This document shows, in pieces, positions 18,861 through 27,992 of a stretch of DNA of 64,000 nt (positions within the stretch are counted from its first letter, which is position 1; each line of letters opens with the position of its first letter). The notes beneath the pieces were generated by a model. That model made no database searches. It had not been told where the DNA came from and worked only from the letters and a program-made list of their open reading frames with translations. Origin of the DNA: a bacterium (GTDB taxonomy: Bacteria > Sysuimicrobiota > Sysuimicrobiia > Sysuimicrobiales > Segetimicrobiaceae); NCBI GenBank assembly GCA_035295165.1, contig DATGJN010000092.1, forward strand, positions 62,001 to 126,000. Reading direction: 5' to 3'. Both the position numbers and the translations under genes were made by a program.

Positions 18861-19907
18861 TTAGCGCTTTTCCTCCGCAGGCATCTTCGTCGGATACGTA
18901 TGCACCGGGTGCCGCCCGTCCCCGCGGAGCACATCGAGCGTAAGCCGAGCACCGACCGCGTGTCCTCCGACGGCTAGCAGGAGGTCGTCCAACGTGGCCA
19001 AGGGGCGCCCGTTCGCGCCGACGAGGAGATCGCCCGGCTTCAGGCCGGCGGTCGCGGCGGCGCTTCCGGGTTGCACCTCGGTGAGCCGCACCGCTGTCGG
19101 CGCCTCGACCCCCGCGGCCACGGCGATGCGGCGGTCCAACGTCACGGTTTGCGCCGATACGCCCAGGTACGCGCGCTGGACGCGTCCATACCGGATCAGC
19201 TGGGACGCGACCCAGGTCGCGGTGTTGATCGGAATCGCGAAGCAGAGCCCCTGCGACCCTGCGATCACCGCGGTGTTGACGCCGATCACCAGCCCGCGGG
19301 CGTCGGCGAGCGGACCGCCCGAGTTCCCTGGGTTCAGCGCCGCGTCGGTCTGAATGACGTTCTCGATCAGGCGCCCGCTCTCGGCGCGGAGTGTACGGCC
19401 GAGCGCACTCACGACGCCGGCCGTGACCGTGGCCTGGAATCCGAGCGGACTCCCCATGGCGACGACCAGCTGGCCGACTCGCAGGCGCGACGAATCCCCG
19501 AGCGCCGCGGCCGCCAGTCTTCCCTCCGCCACCCGGACGACCGCTAGGTCGGTCGGCGGGTCGTTCCCGACAACCTCCGCGGCCAACGCGCGGCCGTCGG
19601 CCAGCCGCACTTCGACGCGGGCGGATCCGTTCACGACGTGACTGTTAGTCAAGATGTACCCGTCCGGTGCGATGATCACCCCGCTGCCGCCGCCGCGCAG
19701 TTCGTGCAGGCCCCGCCGCCGCAGCCGTTCGGGAGCCGGACGCGCGACCGCCAAACTGGCGACTGCCGGGCCGAGTCGATCGACCGCTCCGATCACCGTT
19801 CGGGAGTAGGCGTCCAGTGCCGCCGCTTCATCGCCGGCGGCACCCGGCCCGCTTCCCGCCGGCGCCGTTCCGTTCGCTTCGTGCATCAGAAGTTGCGCCG
19901 TTTCCAT
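18861..19907 (-). CDS. HtrA/DegP-like S1C serine protease with one PDZ domain, no signal peptide
   Basis: A 348-residue trypsin-like protease of the HtrA group, which degrades or refolds damaged proteins. The triad is His90 (LTNSHVV), Asp120 (PPTDLAV) and Ser196 (GNSGGPL), followed by one PDZ domain from about 240 to 345. The substrate-loop text GSPLGFQATVTAGVVSALGR is typical. Unlike most family members it has no signal peptide or membrane anchor: residues 1-45 are polar and Ala/Gly-rich. It may therefore act in the cytoplasm, or leave by another route. GGGAGGAG precedes ATG 19907. The gene stands alone, divergent from ahcY. Confidence 0.93.
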   Translation of the reverse strand: METAQLLMHEANGTAPAGSGPGAAGDEAAALDAYSRTVIGAVDRLGPAVASLAVARPAPERLRRRGLHELRGGGSGVIIAPDGYILTNSHVVNGSARVEVRLADGRALAAEVVGNDPPTDLAVVRVAEGRLAAAALGDSSRLRVGQLVVAMGSPLGFQATVTAGVVSALGRTLRAESGRLIENVIQTDAALNPGNSGGPLADARGLVIGVNTAVIAGSQGLCFAIPINTATWVASQLIRYGRVQRAYLGVSAQTVTLDRRIAVAAGVEAPTAVRLTEVQPGSAAATAGLKPGDLLVGANGRPLATLDDLLLAVGGHAVGARLTLDVLRGDGRHPVHTYPTKMPAEEKR

Positions 19908-20089
19908 GATCTCCTCCCGCCGTCAGATGCCCATCGGCGACTCGTTCTCCCTTTACAACGTTCCCGAGGGCCGCCCCTATTTCACGCAGCCGCGGACGTG
20001 TCCGACGCGATGTCCCCCGCGCACGGTCGCTACCCGAGCGCGCACGGCAGGGGCCGATATGCCCTCGTCGAAGTCGATTAAGTTACCGT

Positions 20090-20130
20090 GGGAACGCCGC
20101 CGAGGGCCCGGATGCGGGCGTGGCGTTCCC
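20090..20130 (+). promoter_or_regulatory. Stem-loop in the ahcY leader
   Basis: GGGAACGCC (20090-20098) and GGCGTTCCC (20122-20130) form a perfect 9-bp stem enclosing 23 bases, ending five bases before the GGAGGT ribosome site of ahcY. No T-run follows. It could be a control hairpin. I do not recognise an S-adenosylhomocysteine or S-adenosylmethionine riboswitch consensus in it. Confidence 0.45.
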
Positions 20131-20146
20131 CTGTGGAGGTGGTTCG

Positions 20147-21403
20147 GTGAACAGCGATGTTCAGGATCTCAGACTCGCCTCGTCGGGCTGGGATCGGATC
20201 AGCTGGGCGGACGGTGAGATGCCGGTGTTGCGGGCGGTGCGCGATCGCTTTTTGAACGAGAAGCCGCTTGCCGGTGTCAGGATTGCGGCCTGCCTGCACG
20301 TCACGACCGAAACGGCCAATCTGATGCGGACGCTGCGGGACGGAGGCGCGCAGGTGGCGTTGTGCGCCAGCAACCCGCTGTCCACGCAAGACGACGTGGC
20401 GGCGGCGCTCGTTGCGGAGTGGCACCTGCCGGTGTTCGCGCGTCGCGGCGAAGATCGCGACACGTACTACCGTCATATCCATCAAGCGCTCGACACGAAG
20501 CCGCACCTGACCATGGACGATGGCGCCGACCTCGTTTCGACGATCCACAACGACCGGACCGAGTTGCTGGCCGGCGTGCTCGGGGGAAGCGAGGAAACCA
20601 CGACGGGCGTGGTCCGCCTGCGTAGCATGGCCAGGGCCGGCGTGCTCCGGTATCCGATCGTGGCGGTCAACGACGCGCTGACGAAGCACTTGTTCGACAA
20701 CCGCTACGGGACCGGCCAGTCCACGATCGACGGGTTGATCCGCGCAACGAACTTGCTGTTGGCGGGGCGGACGGTGACCGTGGCTGGCTACGGGAACTGC
20801 GGGCGCGGGCTGGCGTTGCGTGCGCGCGGGATGGGCGCGCACGTGATCGTCACGGAGGTCGATCCAACCCGGGCGCTCGAGGCTCACATGGACGGATACC
20901 GCGTGATGCCGATGCTCGACGCCGTGCACATTTCCGACATCGTGATCACCGTGACGGGCAACACCTCGGTGGTACGGCGCGAGCACTACGAGATGATGAA
21001 GGATCGAGCGGTCATCGCCAACTCCGGGCACTTCGACGTGGAGCTGGACCTGTCCGCGCTTGCGGACCTCGCCGAAGAGCGCCGGATCGTCCGCCCGCAG
21101 ATCGAGGAGTTCCGCCTCCGCGACGGCCGGCGGATCTACGTGCTGGCCGAAGGCCGGCTTCTCAACTTGGCGGCCGCCGAGGGACATCCGGCGTCCGTCA
21201 TGGATATGAGCTTTGCGAATCAGGCACTCGTGATGGAGTACCTGGCGCAGAATGCCCGCACGCTGGGTCCTGAGGTCTATCCGGTCCCGTCGGTGATCGA
21301 CCGCCAGATCGCGGCCCTGAAGCTGGCCGCAGCCGGCGTGACGATCGACCGTCTCACCCCGGCGCAGGAGCGCTACCTCAACTCGTGGGAGGAAGGCACA
21401 TGA
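20147..21403 (+). CDS. ahcY: Adenosylhomocysteinase (short archaeal/thermophile-type form)
   Basis: AhcY splits S-adenosylhomocysteine into adenosine and homocysteine, removing the inhibitor of methyltransferases and recycling the methyl cycle. The GTG at 20147 with GGAGGT upstream gives 418 residues, close to the short forms that lack an internal insert and the long C-terminal tail. Family marks include [15 protein letters not shown], the NAD-binding [21 protein letters not shown], and the catalytic Lys-Asp region [17 protein letters not shown]. It overlaps the next gene by four bases (ATGA), so the two are coupled. A hairpin precedes the ribosome site. Confidence 0.95.
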   Translation: MNSDVQDLRLASSGWDRISWADGEMPVLRAVRDRFLNEKPLAGVRIAACLHVTTETANLMRTLRDGGAQVALCASNPLSTQDDVAAALVAEWHLPVFARRGEDRDTYYRHIHQALDTKPHLTMDDGADLVSTIHNDRTELLAGVLGGSEETTTGVVRLRSMARAGVLRYPIVAVNDALTKHLFDNRYGTGQSTIDGLIRATNLLLAGRTVTVAGYGNCGRGLALRARGMGAHVIVTEVDPTRALEAHMDGYRVMPMLDAVHISDIVITVTGNTSVVRREHYEMMKDRAVIANSGHFDVELDLSALADLAEERRIVRPQIEEFRLRDGRRIYVLAEGRLLNLAAAEGHPASVMDMSFANQALVMEYLAQNARTLGPEVYPVPSVIDRQIAALKLAAAGVTIDRLTPAQERYLNSWEEGT

Positions 21404-22638
21404 TTCCGGCGGACGCACCGGGGCGCGCGGGGTCCGCGCAGCCGCCAACGCCGGCCCTCCGGCTGGCCGAGCGGATGGGGCGGCTCGGCACCGAGACCGC
21501 GTTCGAGGTGTTTGCGCGGGCCAGGGCGCTCGAGGCACAGGGCCGGTCGGTCGTCCATCTGGAGATCGGCGAGCCAGATTTCGACACCCCGGCGCACATC
21601 ACGGAGGCGGGGATTCGCGCGCTGCGCGACGGGTTGACCCACTACACGCCGCCGTCGGGCCTGCCAGAGGCGCGCGAGGCGATTGCCGAGTACGTGTCCC
21701 GGACGCGCGGGATCGAAGTCGCACCCGATCATGTCGTGATCACACCGGGCGGCAAGCCGGTGATGTTCTTCCTGATCCTGGCCCTGGTCAACGCGGGCGA
21801 CGAGGTGGTGCATCCCGACCCCGGATTCCCGATCTACGAGTCGGTCGCCCGGTTCGTCGGCGCGCGGCCGGTGCCGTGGGTGTTGCGCGAGGACCGCGGG
21901 TTTCGCGCGGATCCGGAGGACCTCCGTCGGCTGCTCTCGCCGAGAACGCGGCTTGTCATCCTGAACTCACCGCACAACCCGACGGCCGGGGTGCTCTCGC
22001 GCGAGGACCTTGAGGCGGTCGCGGAGATGGTCCGCGACCGGCCGATTACCGTCCTCTCCGATGAGATCTACGGACGGATCCTCTACGAGGGCACATTTGC
22101 CAGCCCAGCGTCGGTGCCTGGGCTGCAGGCTCAGACGGTGATTCTCGACGGCTTCAGCAAGACCTATGCGATGACCGGATGGCGGCTCGGGTACGGCGTG
22201 ATGCGCCCCGATCTGGCCGCACGTCTCACGCAGTTGATGGTGAATTCCAACTCGTGCACCGCGGCGTTTACGCAGATGGCCGGGGTCGCCGCCCTGCGCG
22301 GGCCTCAGGACTCTGTCGACCGCATGGTCGCGGAGTTCCGCCGCCGGCGGGACGTGATCGTGGACGGCCTGAACCGCCTGCCTGGCGTCTCGTGCGGACA
22401 GCCTCACGGCGCGTTCTACGCGTTCCCGAACGTGCGCGGGGTGGACGCGGATTCCCTCCGGCTGCAGGATTACTTGCTGCAAGACGCGGGTGTCGCTGTG
22501 CTGTCCGGGACGTCGTTCGGATCGCACGGGCAGGGGTTCTTGCGGTTGAGCTACGCGAACTCCGTGGAGGCGATCACGGAGGCGCTGCGTCGCATCGGTG
22601 CCGCCCTCGAACGGTACGCGCCCCGCGCCCGCGCCTGA
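21400..22638 (+). CDS. Class I/II PLP-dependent aminotransferase (AspB/PatA-like)
   Basis: A fold-type I aminotransferase of 412 residues. The start at 21400 overlaps the ahcY stop as ATGA, with GGAGGAAGG in the end of ahcY. Landmarks are [14 protein letters not shown] near the N-terminus, [28 protein letters not shown], and the Schiff-base Lys in [17 protein letters not shown]; the carboxylate-binding Arg lies in FLRLSYANS. Substrate could be aspartate, alanine or an aromatic or methionine-cycle keto acid; coupling to ahcY makes homocysteine/methionine-related transamination worth considering, which is inference only. Confidence 0.93.
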   Translation: MIPADAPGRAGSAQPPTPALRLAERMGRLGTETAFEVFARARALEAQGRSVVHLEIGEPDFDTPAHITEAGIRALRDGLTHYTPPSGLPEAREAIAEYVSRTRGIEVAPDHVVITPGGKPVMFFLILALVNAGDEVVHPDPGFPIYESVARFVGARPVPWVLREDRGFRADPEDLRRLLSPRTRLVILNSPHNPTAGVLSREDLEAVAEMVRDRPITVLSDEIYGRILYEGTFASPASVPGLQAQTVILDGFSKTYAMTGWRLGYGVMRPDLAARLTQLMVNSNSCTAAFTQMAGVAALRGPQDSVDRMVAEFRRRRDVIVDGLNRLPGVSCGQPHGAFYAFPNVRGVDADSLRLQDYLLQDAGVAVLSGTSFGSHGQGFLRLSYANSVEAITEALRRIGAALERYAPRARA

Positions 22639-22651
22639 CGACGCCGGCGCG

Positions 22652-22987
22652 TCAAGACGAGGTGCGTGAGGCTTCGGCCGGCACGTAGGTGTAGGCATCC
22701 ACCGTGCGGCCGTCGTGCGTGCGAACCTCGATGACGACGCGCCGGTACTCGGTCCCCTCGTAGGCGTCGAGCGCCGCGAGCGCGGCGACATCCACCGTTT
22801 CGATCACCCGACCGTCCACACTCGCCCCGGTCGAGGGGTGGACCACGTGGTACCCGATCGATTCATCGAGGGTCCGGCGGTACCCCTCCAGGACCGCCCG
22901 CCGCCACGGAAGCCGACGCCCGACAAGGCGCGCGACGAGCGCGTCGTCTTGGAGCGTGCCGTACACGAATAATCGTGAGGGCGTCAC
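22652..22987 (-). CDS. Gamma-glutamylcyclotransferase-like (GGCT/AIG2) protein
   Basis: A compact 111-residue GGCT/AIG2-fold protein. It begins at GTG 22987 and shows the glycine-loop motif LFVYGTLQDD and the likely catalytic Glu in LDAYEGTEYRRV, the two marks of the family. Related enzymes release 5-oxoproline from gamma-glutamyl amines or amino acids, but many bacterial members have unknown substrates. Its start overlaps the stop of the upstream XRE regulator by four bases (GTGA), so both are made from one mRNA. It converges on the aminotransferase gene. Confidence 0.9.
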   Translation of the reverse strand: MTPSRLFVYGTLQDDALVARLVGRRLPWRRAVLEGYRRTLDESIGYHVVHPSTGASVDGRVIETVDVAALAALDAYEGTEYRRVVIEVRTHDGRTVDAYTYVPAEASRTSS

Positions 22988-23562
22988 ACGACCCGCCCGC
23001 GTTGCTGCAGCCAGTCGCGCAGCGCTTCGCGTGCCGCGTCCCACCCCTGGCGGAGCGCTTCGCGCGCGACTGCGCGCTCGGCATCCTCTTCGCCGCCCCC
23101 CCGGCGGTGCCCCAGGGCGGCCCGCAGCCGGGCCTCCGCCACGGGCGCCGCGTCCTCGAACCGCATCCGCTCGAGCGCGGACCGCAACTCCTCCGGTGCG
23201 ATGCTGCGGCCGACTTCTACCGGCAGATGCTCCAGCCGGTGCAGCAGTTCTAGGTGGCGCTGCGCGCTCCGTTGCTCCAGGGCCTCCAGGCCGTGCTGGA
23301 ACACGTGCGTGGGATCCTTCTGCGGGCGGTCGCGGTAGCCGTCGATGAAGAACGCCGGGGGCTGGTTGAGCGCCTCGCACAGCCGCAGAAACGTCTCGAA
23401 CTTCGGGAGCGCCTTGCCGCGTTCCCAATCGCCGACCGCGACGCCGCTGCGGAGCCCGAGCTGGCGCGCCAGTTGGGCTTGACTCAGCCGCGCGGCGTGC
23501 CGCGCTTCCTGAACTCGTTTCCCGAATGCGCGCCGAAGATCGGCGACGAACCGCTTCTCCAT
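22984..23562 (-). CDS. XRE-family transcriptional regulator coupled to the GGCT gene
   Basis: From ATG 23562 the protein has 192 residues. Residues 8-70 form an XRE/Cro helix-turn-helix: RVQEARHAARLSQAQLARQLG, then an unusually worded recognition stretch SGVAVGDWERGKALPKFETFLRLCEAL. The C-terminal 110 residues are charged, rich in Arg, Glu and Ala, and likely helical, with no known domain. The in-frame extension upstream crosses the putative promoter and is rejected; the start itself has only a weak ribosome site. It is cotranscribed with the GGCT gene, and an inverted repeat over the -10 region suggests self-regulation. Confidence 0.82.
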   Translation of the reverse strand: MEKRFVADLRRAFGKRVQEARHAARLSQAQLARQLGLRSGVAVGDWERGKALPKFETFLRLCEALNQPPAFFIDGYRDRPQKDPTHVFQHGLEALEQRSAQRHLELLHRLEHLPVEVGRSIAPEELRSALERMRFEDAAPVAEARLRAALGHRRGGGEEDAERAVAREALRQGWDAAREALRDWLQQRGRVV

Positions 23563-23648
23563 GCACTCAACGCCGCGGTCCCGTCCGCAACGTCCTCCCT
23601 TCGCTAGGTGCCTGCGGCGGCCGCACCACGCGCGACCGCCGCCACATT

Positions 23649-23680
23649 CAGAGGATACTCTCCCCTCTGCGAAAGTGCAA
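23649..23680 (-). promoter_or_regulatory. Promoter and operator candidate of the XRE-GGCT pair
   Basis: On the minus strand TTGCAC (23680-23675) and TATCCT (23657-23652) are 17 bases apart, a good sigma-70 layout, about 90 bases before the XRE start. CAGAGG/CCTCTG arms (23649-23654 and 23664-23669, 9-base spacer) overlap the -10 and could be an operator. Confidence 0.55.
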
Positions 23681-23684
23681 TTGC

Positions 23685-24056
23685 TCAGAACAGCCGTTCC
23701 TGGACGCGCGGCCGGTGCATCCGTCGCACCGCCTCGCGCGCTGCGTCGAATGTCAATCCGCGCTCGGTCATCAGAGAGTGGATCGCCTTGCCGTCGTGCC
23801 CGGGTAGAAATCGCGCGCCCGGCGTGATCGTCGGATGGCCGCAGCCGCAGAGACACGGACCGCCGCCGTTCGCGCCGCGCGGGCTCTTCACCACGCGGCG
23901 ATTGATCCAGCGTTGGAACTCACCCTCCTCGATGCGCCACGCGCGGCCCACGCGGATCGCGGGGAGCTCCCGCCGACGGAGGAGCCGCCGGATCGCCTCG
24001 GCGGACACGCGCAGCTGCGCGGCGACCTCATCGGGCGTGAGGAACTTCCGGGCCAT
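23685..24056 (-). CDS. Excisionase-like helix-turn-helix protein with a Cys-rich CGCG-PGHD tail
   Basis: A 123-residue protein from ATG 24056 (GAGGAG upstream). Residues 1-52 are a MerR/excisionase-type helix-turn-helix (HTH_17): FLTPDEVAAQLRVSAEAIRR followed by a two-strand wing ending in FQRWINRR. The second half has CLCGCGHPTITPGARFLPGHDGKA, a Cys/His-rich segment of a kind I know from phage and mobile-element proteins, possibly metal-binding. Such HTH proteins often serve as excisionases or small regulators, but no integrase or phage gene is nearby. It ends 122 bases upstream of the XRE gene start, so cotranscription is possible although the XRE gene seems to have its own promoter. Confidence 0.8.
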   Translation of the reverse strand: MARKFLTPDEVAAQLRVSAEAIRRLLRRRELPAIRVGRAWRIEEGEFQRWINRRVVKSPRGANGGGPCLCGCGHPTITPGARFLPGHDGKAIHSLMTERGLTFDAAREAVRRMHRPRVQERLF

Positions 24057-24188
24057 GGTGCTCCTCTGTTGGCGGTCGGAGCGGCGTCTCCCTGCCTCGT
24101 GTTCGTGAGGCCCGCGCGGCGCGACCGGCATCCGTCGTGCTCGGTCCCGACGGATCCGTTGGGCAGGTGGCGGTTGGTGCGGCGGCGA

Positions 24189-25283
24189 CTAGAGCCGGTC
24201 GAGCGATGACGCTGGGCTCAAGCCGAGGCCGCACGACGCGACCGGCAGGATCACTCCGGTGATCGCCGCGGTGGTGTTCGATGTCGGAGCGGAGCCCGGA
24301 CCGAGCGATAACGAAATCGCGGCGGTCCAACCAGTCTGAACGCCCCACGTGCCCTGCATGGACGCGCCGCCCCCGAGCCCCACGGCGAGCCCGACGCTCG
24401 TACCCTGGCCCGGCCATTCGGCCGCGGACAGCGTGACCGACCCGGTGCGCAACTGCAACGAGGGAACGCCGCCGGTTGGTCCCACCAGGTATCCCACACC
24501 GAGCGGACCGAATCCCAGCGTCGCCTGGGTGGCCGCGACGACATCGCCGGTTTGCGTCAGCAGCGCGACGCTCGACAGTGTCACGTCCCCTGCCGCCACC
24601 GTCGCTTCTCCGATCGGGCCGAGCGTCGTGTCACCCACGACCATCATCATCCCGGTGCCGAGCGGCATCTGATACGCCAGCGCCCCCACGCTCTGGGTGG
24701 CCGTGACGTTCCAGCGATCCCACGCGACGTCCACTCCCGGGCCGCCCGCGATGCCCAGCAGCGCAAGCGGCGTGCTCAGCGTGTGCGACGCGGTCACCCG
24801 TCCGTCGCTGTCGGGAAAGTTCCAGAACGCCTGCCACTCGCCTGGCGACCACTTCACCCCCGTGGTCGGGTGCGGGAACGCCGCACCGGCCGGGCTCACC
24901 CCCACGACCTCGAGAGGGGTCGAACACATGCTTTCGGCAAACAGCTGATGCGGGTCGGCCGGCAAGACCTGCAGCGAGCGGGCTTCGATGCCGTCCGGCG
25001 AGGTCAGGATCAGGGTGGCCGTGCCGCGTTGGAGGCCCCAGAGGATGAGGTGATCGTCACCGGCCCACGCGCCGGCTACCCCCGTCGGCGCGACATCCAC
25101 CTGCGTGATTCCTTGAGCCGGGACATCGATCACACCGCCGACCGGCATCGTCACCGCGACGAAGGGGGACGCGCCGGCCGGTGAGACGGGCGCGCCAGTG
25201 ACCAGCGCGCCTGCCAGTGCAACGACGCGGAGCATTCGATTCAGAAGCGTTCGACGCCGATCGGAGGCACGTGTTCCTGGCAT
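24189..25283 (-). CDS. Secreted protein with a pilus-assembly N-domain-like segment, function unknown
   Basis: A 364-residue protein with a Sec signal peptide (basic SDRRRTLLNRM, then a hydrophobic run, cut near PAGAS). Residues about 45-110 resemble the N-terminal domain of type II/III secretion and Flp pilus secretins: GGVIDVPAQGITQVDVAPTG, a Gly-Leu-Gln strand turn and RGTATLILTSPDG. The remainder is Gly/Thr/Ser-rich and appears beta-structured, ending in repeated GVGYLVGPTGG and LAVGLGGG strands that recall a beta-barrel or autotransporter-like sheet. No secretin domain follows and no pilus genes are near. The ATG at 25283 has AGGGAT upstream. Confidence 0.65.
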   Translation of the reverse strand: MPGTRASDRRRTLLNRMLRVVALAGALVTGAPVSPAGASPFVAVTMPVGGVIDVPAQGITQVDVAPTGVAGAWAGDDHLILWGLQRGTATLILTSPDGIEARSLQVLPADPHQLFAESMCSTPLEVVGVSPAGAAFPHPTTGVKWSPGEWQAFWNFPDSDGRVTASHTLSTPLALLGIAGGPGVDVAWDRWNVTATQSVGALAYQMPLGTGMMMVVGDTTLGPIGEATVAAGDVTLSSVALLTQTGDVVAATQATLGFGPLGVGYLVGPTGGVPSLQLRTGSVTLSAAEWPGQGTSVGLAVGLGGGASMQGTWGVQTGWTAAISLSLGPGSAPTSNTTAAITGVILPVASCGLGLSPASSLDRL

Positions 25284-25427
25284 GGACGATCCCTGCTCGA
25301 GACCGCGGCGCCAGCGCCGCTGGGGATTGACGTGCACCCGCGTTCGCGGCGCCGCCTAGCCACGATGATACCACGCCCGCGCGGTGCGCGCCGTTCTCAG
25401 GGCGTCCCGTCGTCGGCGGCGCCGGGG

Positions 25428-27992
25428 TTACCACGGAGCCGTGCGCACCGGCCACGCGAGCATCGCGACGCGCAGCACGACAGTGCCACGCAATTGCGTC
25501 ACCACGCGGAGAAACGCGGCCGTGGCGCTCGCGGTGTCCTGTACGACGCGGAAAGACAGCCAGAGCGCGGTCGCGCCGAGGACGAGCGCCGTACTCCACG
25601 CGCCCGCTCCCGCGGCATCCGCGGCCAACGCACCGGCTCCGGCGGCCGCGAGGAGTCCCCAGACCGAACACCGCGGCCACGACCACAGCAGCACCCGCTG
25701 GCGGCCGGCTCCGTGTTCCTCGATCGCGAGGCGGAGGCGCATCCCGCCGAGCGCACCCCCGCGTACCTCAAGATCCCATTCGTCGAAGTCCCCGCCCCGC
25801 GCCACCACGGCGCCTTCCTGTTGCAGATCGTGCTCCACCGTTTCCAGCCAGGTTTCGGCGGCCCTCCACCGTTCGCTCCAGACTGTGGACACCCGGGGCC
25901 ACGGCGCCGTTGCGCCGGTGACCTGGTGGCGCCGCCACGGCGTCAGGCCGTTCCGGATGCGCCCGTACAGCCGGGCGGCGGGGTGGATCAAGTGGAGCAG
26001 CGTCATGATCGCGTGGCGCTGCGCCCGCTCGAGAGGCCCGCGCGGCGTGCGTTGCGACGAGAGCGACCGGGCGGCGCACGTCGCCGCGTGGACGCCCAGC
26101 GCCGCGACCGCGAGGAGCAGCACGGGGATCGCCATCCGCAGCGGGGCCCAGAGCGCACCGAGCGCGGACAGCCCGGCGAGGACCGCCACGACGAGATACC
26201 ACTCCGGAACCGAGGGGAGGGACCACAGCGGATGAAACGGTGCCGCGTAGAGCGATTGATACGCCGCGAGCCCCCAAGTTCCATGGTAGACACGGCCGCG
26301 GCGCGGGGCCGCGGCGGGCTCGTACACGCGACCCTGCCACGCGAGGTGCCCGGCGGTGTTGTACTTCTGCGGCCACTTCTGCTCGAGCAGCGCCTCGGAT
26401 TTGCCGTATCCGACCTGCTGCGTCCAGTACCGGGGGATTGTGTCCCGTCGCCGGTGCCAGACTACGGCGGTCGGGCTGAAGCCGAGTGTCCCGCCGGCGC
26501 CTTGGATGCGCCAGCAGATGTCCACGTCGTCGCCCGCGACACGGAAGCGCCGGTCAAAGCCTCCGATCGATTCCAGGGACGCGCGGCGAAACGCCATGTT
26601 GCATCCCGGGACGTGTTCCGCCTCGTCGTCCGTAAGCATGACGTGCGTGGGCGTGCCGGGCGCCACCGCGAGGCACTCTTCGATCACGCCCGGGGTGTGT
26701 GTCGGCCCCGCAGGAGGGCGATTCGGCCCACCGACCGCGGCATGCGCGGTGCGGCCAAAGGTCGTAGCGAGGTAGTACAGCCAGTGCGCCTCGGGGCTCG
26801 CGTCGTCGTCGAGGTACGCGATGATCTCCCCCGTGGCCTCCGCCAACCCGGCGTTGCGCGCTGCGCTAAGCCCCGCGCCGCCACCGTCGATCGTCTTGGC
26901 GCCGTACGCGCGGGCGATCGCCGCGGTGTCGTCCACGGAGCCATCGTCGACGACGATCACCTCATAGTCGGGATACTCCAACCGAACTACTCCCGCGAGG
27001 CACTCCCCGATGGTGCGCGCCCCGTTCCGGCTGCACACGATGACGGAGATCCGCGGCCAGCTCAGGTGCCGGGCGAACGGCGTGTCCTTGAGCGCGGCGC
27101 AGACGGCGGCCATGCCGGGCTTGGGCGCCCGGTCCCGGTCGGTCAAGCCGAACGCCCACTCCTCGATGTCGTATCCTCCCCGATGCCACTCGTCTGTCCA
27201 CGCGAACACACACACGCCGGTACATCCCGCCGCGAACGCCGCCCGCGCCTGGCCTGCGACGACCGTGTAGGCCGTCGCGCCGTGGCTGGCGGTGTCGCAC
27301 CCGATCTCCGTGAGCACCAGGGGACGGTCCCCGGCGATGTTCTGCAGACGGCCGACGTAGGACTCGAACCGGCTCTGCGATTCAAGGTAGACGTTGAAAC
27401 AGACCAGGTCCAGGAACGGCAGGTCCAAGTACTCGGTGGTGGGGTAGTTCACATACGTGACGAGGCTTCCGGGATCCTCGGCCTTCGCCGCGTTGTACAG
27501 ACGCCGGATGTAGCGCTCGATGCGCCGTGCTCCGTGCCAGCGGACGATCGACGCCGGGATCTCGTTGCCGACCGCGTAGCCTAGGACGGCCGGATGGCCA
27601 GCGCATCTCCGCACGCCGGCACGCACCCCGGTGACGATATCTCGTGCGCGAGCGCGATCGTCGAGGAACGCGATGTGCTGTTCCCAGGGGATCCCCACCA
27701 GTACCCGCAGGCCTCGTTGTTGGGCGGCATCCAACAACCACAGCGGGGGGACGGTGTAGGTGCGCACCACGTTGAACCCGTGCGCCGCCATGCGTTCGAA
27801 ATCCGCAACGACGACATCGCGCGCGGGATACTCGATTCCGTCCTCGCGAGGGCGGAACGGCCCGTAGGTGACGCCTCGGATCCACAGCGGCCGGTCGCCG
27901 ACGCGGACGAACTTCCCGGTCACCCGGGGGCGCGGCGGTACCTCGGCGGAGGGCCGCGCGACGGGCGGAGACGTTGTCGCGCTACGCGCCAT
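25428..27992 (-). CDS. Glycoside hydrolase-like TIM barrel fused to a family 2 glycosyltransferase, with membrane segments
   Basis: This 854-residue protein joins two carbohydrate-active parts. Residues 25-310 form a glycosidase-like barrel of the GH2/GH5 clan: WIRGVTYGPF, the likely acid/base Glu144 in GYAVGNEIP and nucleophile Glu229 in VLTEIGCD. Residues 313-560 are a GT-A glycosyltransferase (GT2): PRISVIVCSRNG, VVDDGS, AYLDDDA, PGCNMAF and FRVAGDDVDICWR. Hydrophobic helices near 620-665 and 775-825 follow, with a positively charged region between. The gene is divergent from an ABC exporter and glycosyltransferase pair, suggesting surface glycan synthesis. The ATG has no clear ribosome site. 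Confidence 0.88.
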   Translation of the reverse strand: MARSATTSPPVARPSAEVPPRPRVTGKFVRVGDRPLWIRGVTYGPFRPREDGIEYPARDVVVADFERMAAHGFNVVRTYTVPPLWLLDAAQQRGLRVLVGIPWEQHIAFLDDRARARDIVTGVRAGVRRCAGHPAVLGYAVGNEIPASIVRWHGARRIERYIRRLYNAAKAEDPGSLVTYVNYPTTEYLDLPFLDLVCFNVYLESQSRFESYVGRLQNIAGDRPLVLTEIGCDTASHGATAYTVVAGQARAAFAAGCTGVCVFAWTDEWHRGGYDIEEWAFGLTDRDRAPKPGMAAVCAALKDTPFARHLSWPRISVIVCSRNGARTIGECLAGVVRLEYPDYEVIVVDDGSVDDTAAIARAYGAKTIDGGGAGLSAARNAGLAEATGEIIAYLDDDASPEAHWLYYLATTFGRTAHAAVGGPNRPPAGPTHTPGVIEECLAVAPGTPTHVMLTDDEAEHVPGCNMAFRRASLESIGGFDRRFRVAGDDVDICWRIQGAGGTLGFSPTAVVWHRRRDTIPRYWTQQVGYGKSEALLEQKWPQKYNTAGHLAWQGRVYEPAAAPRRGRVYHGTWGLAAYQSLYAAPFHPLWSLPSVPEWYLVVAVLAGLSALGALWAPLRMAIPVLLLAVAALGVHAATCAARSLSSQRTPRGPLERAQRHAIMTLLHLIHPAARLYGRIRNGLTPWRRHQVTGATAPWPRVSTVWSERWRAAETWLETVEHDLQQEGAVVARGGDFDEWDLEVRGGALGGMRLRLAIEEHGAGRQRVLLWSWPRCSVWGLLAAAGAGALAADAAGAGAWSTALVLGATALWLSFRVVQDTASATAAFLRVVTQLRGTVVLRVAMLAWPVRTAPW

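Noticed and set aside
23563-23856. Extended start of the XRE regulator
   Set aside because: The extra 98 codons cross the predicted promoter and overlap the excisionase-like gene; they show no conserved features.
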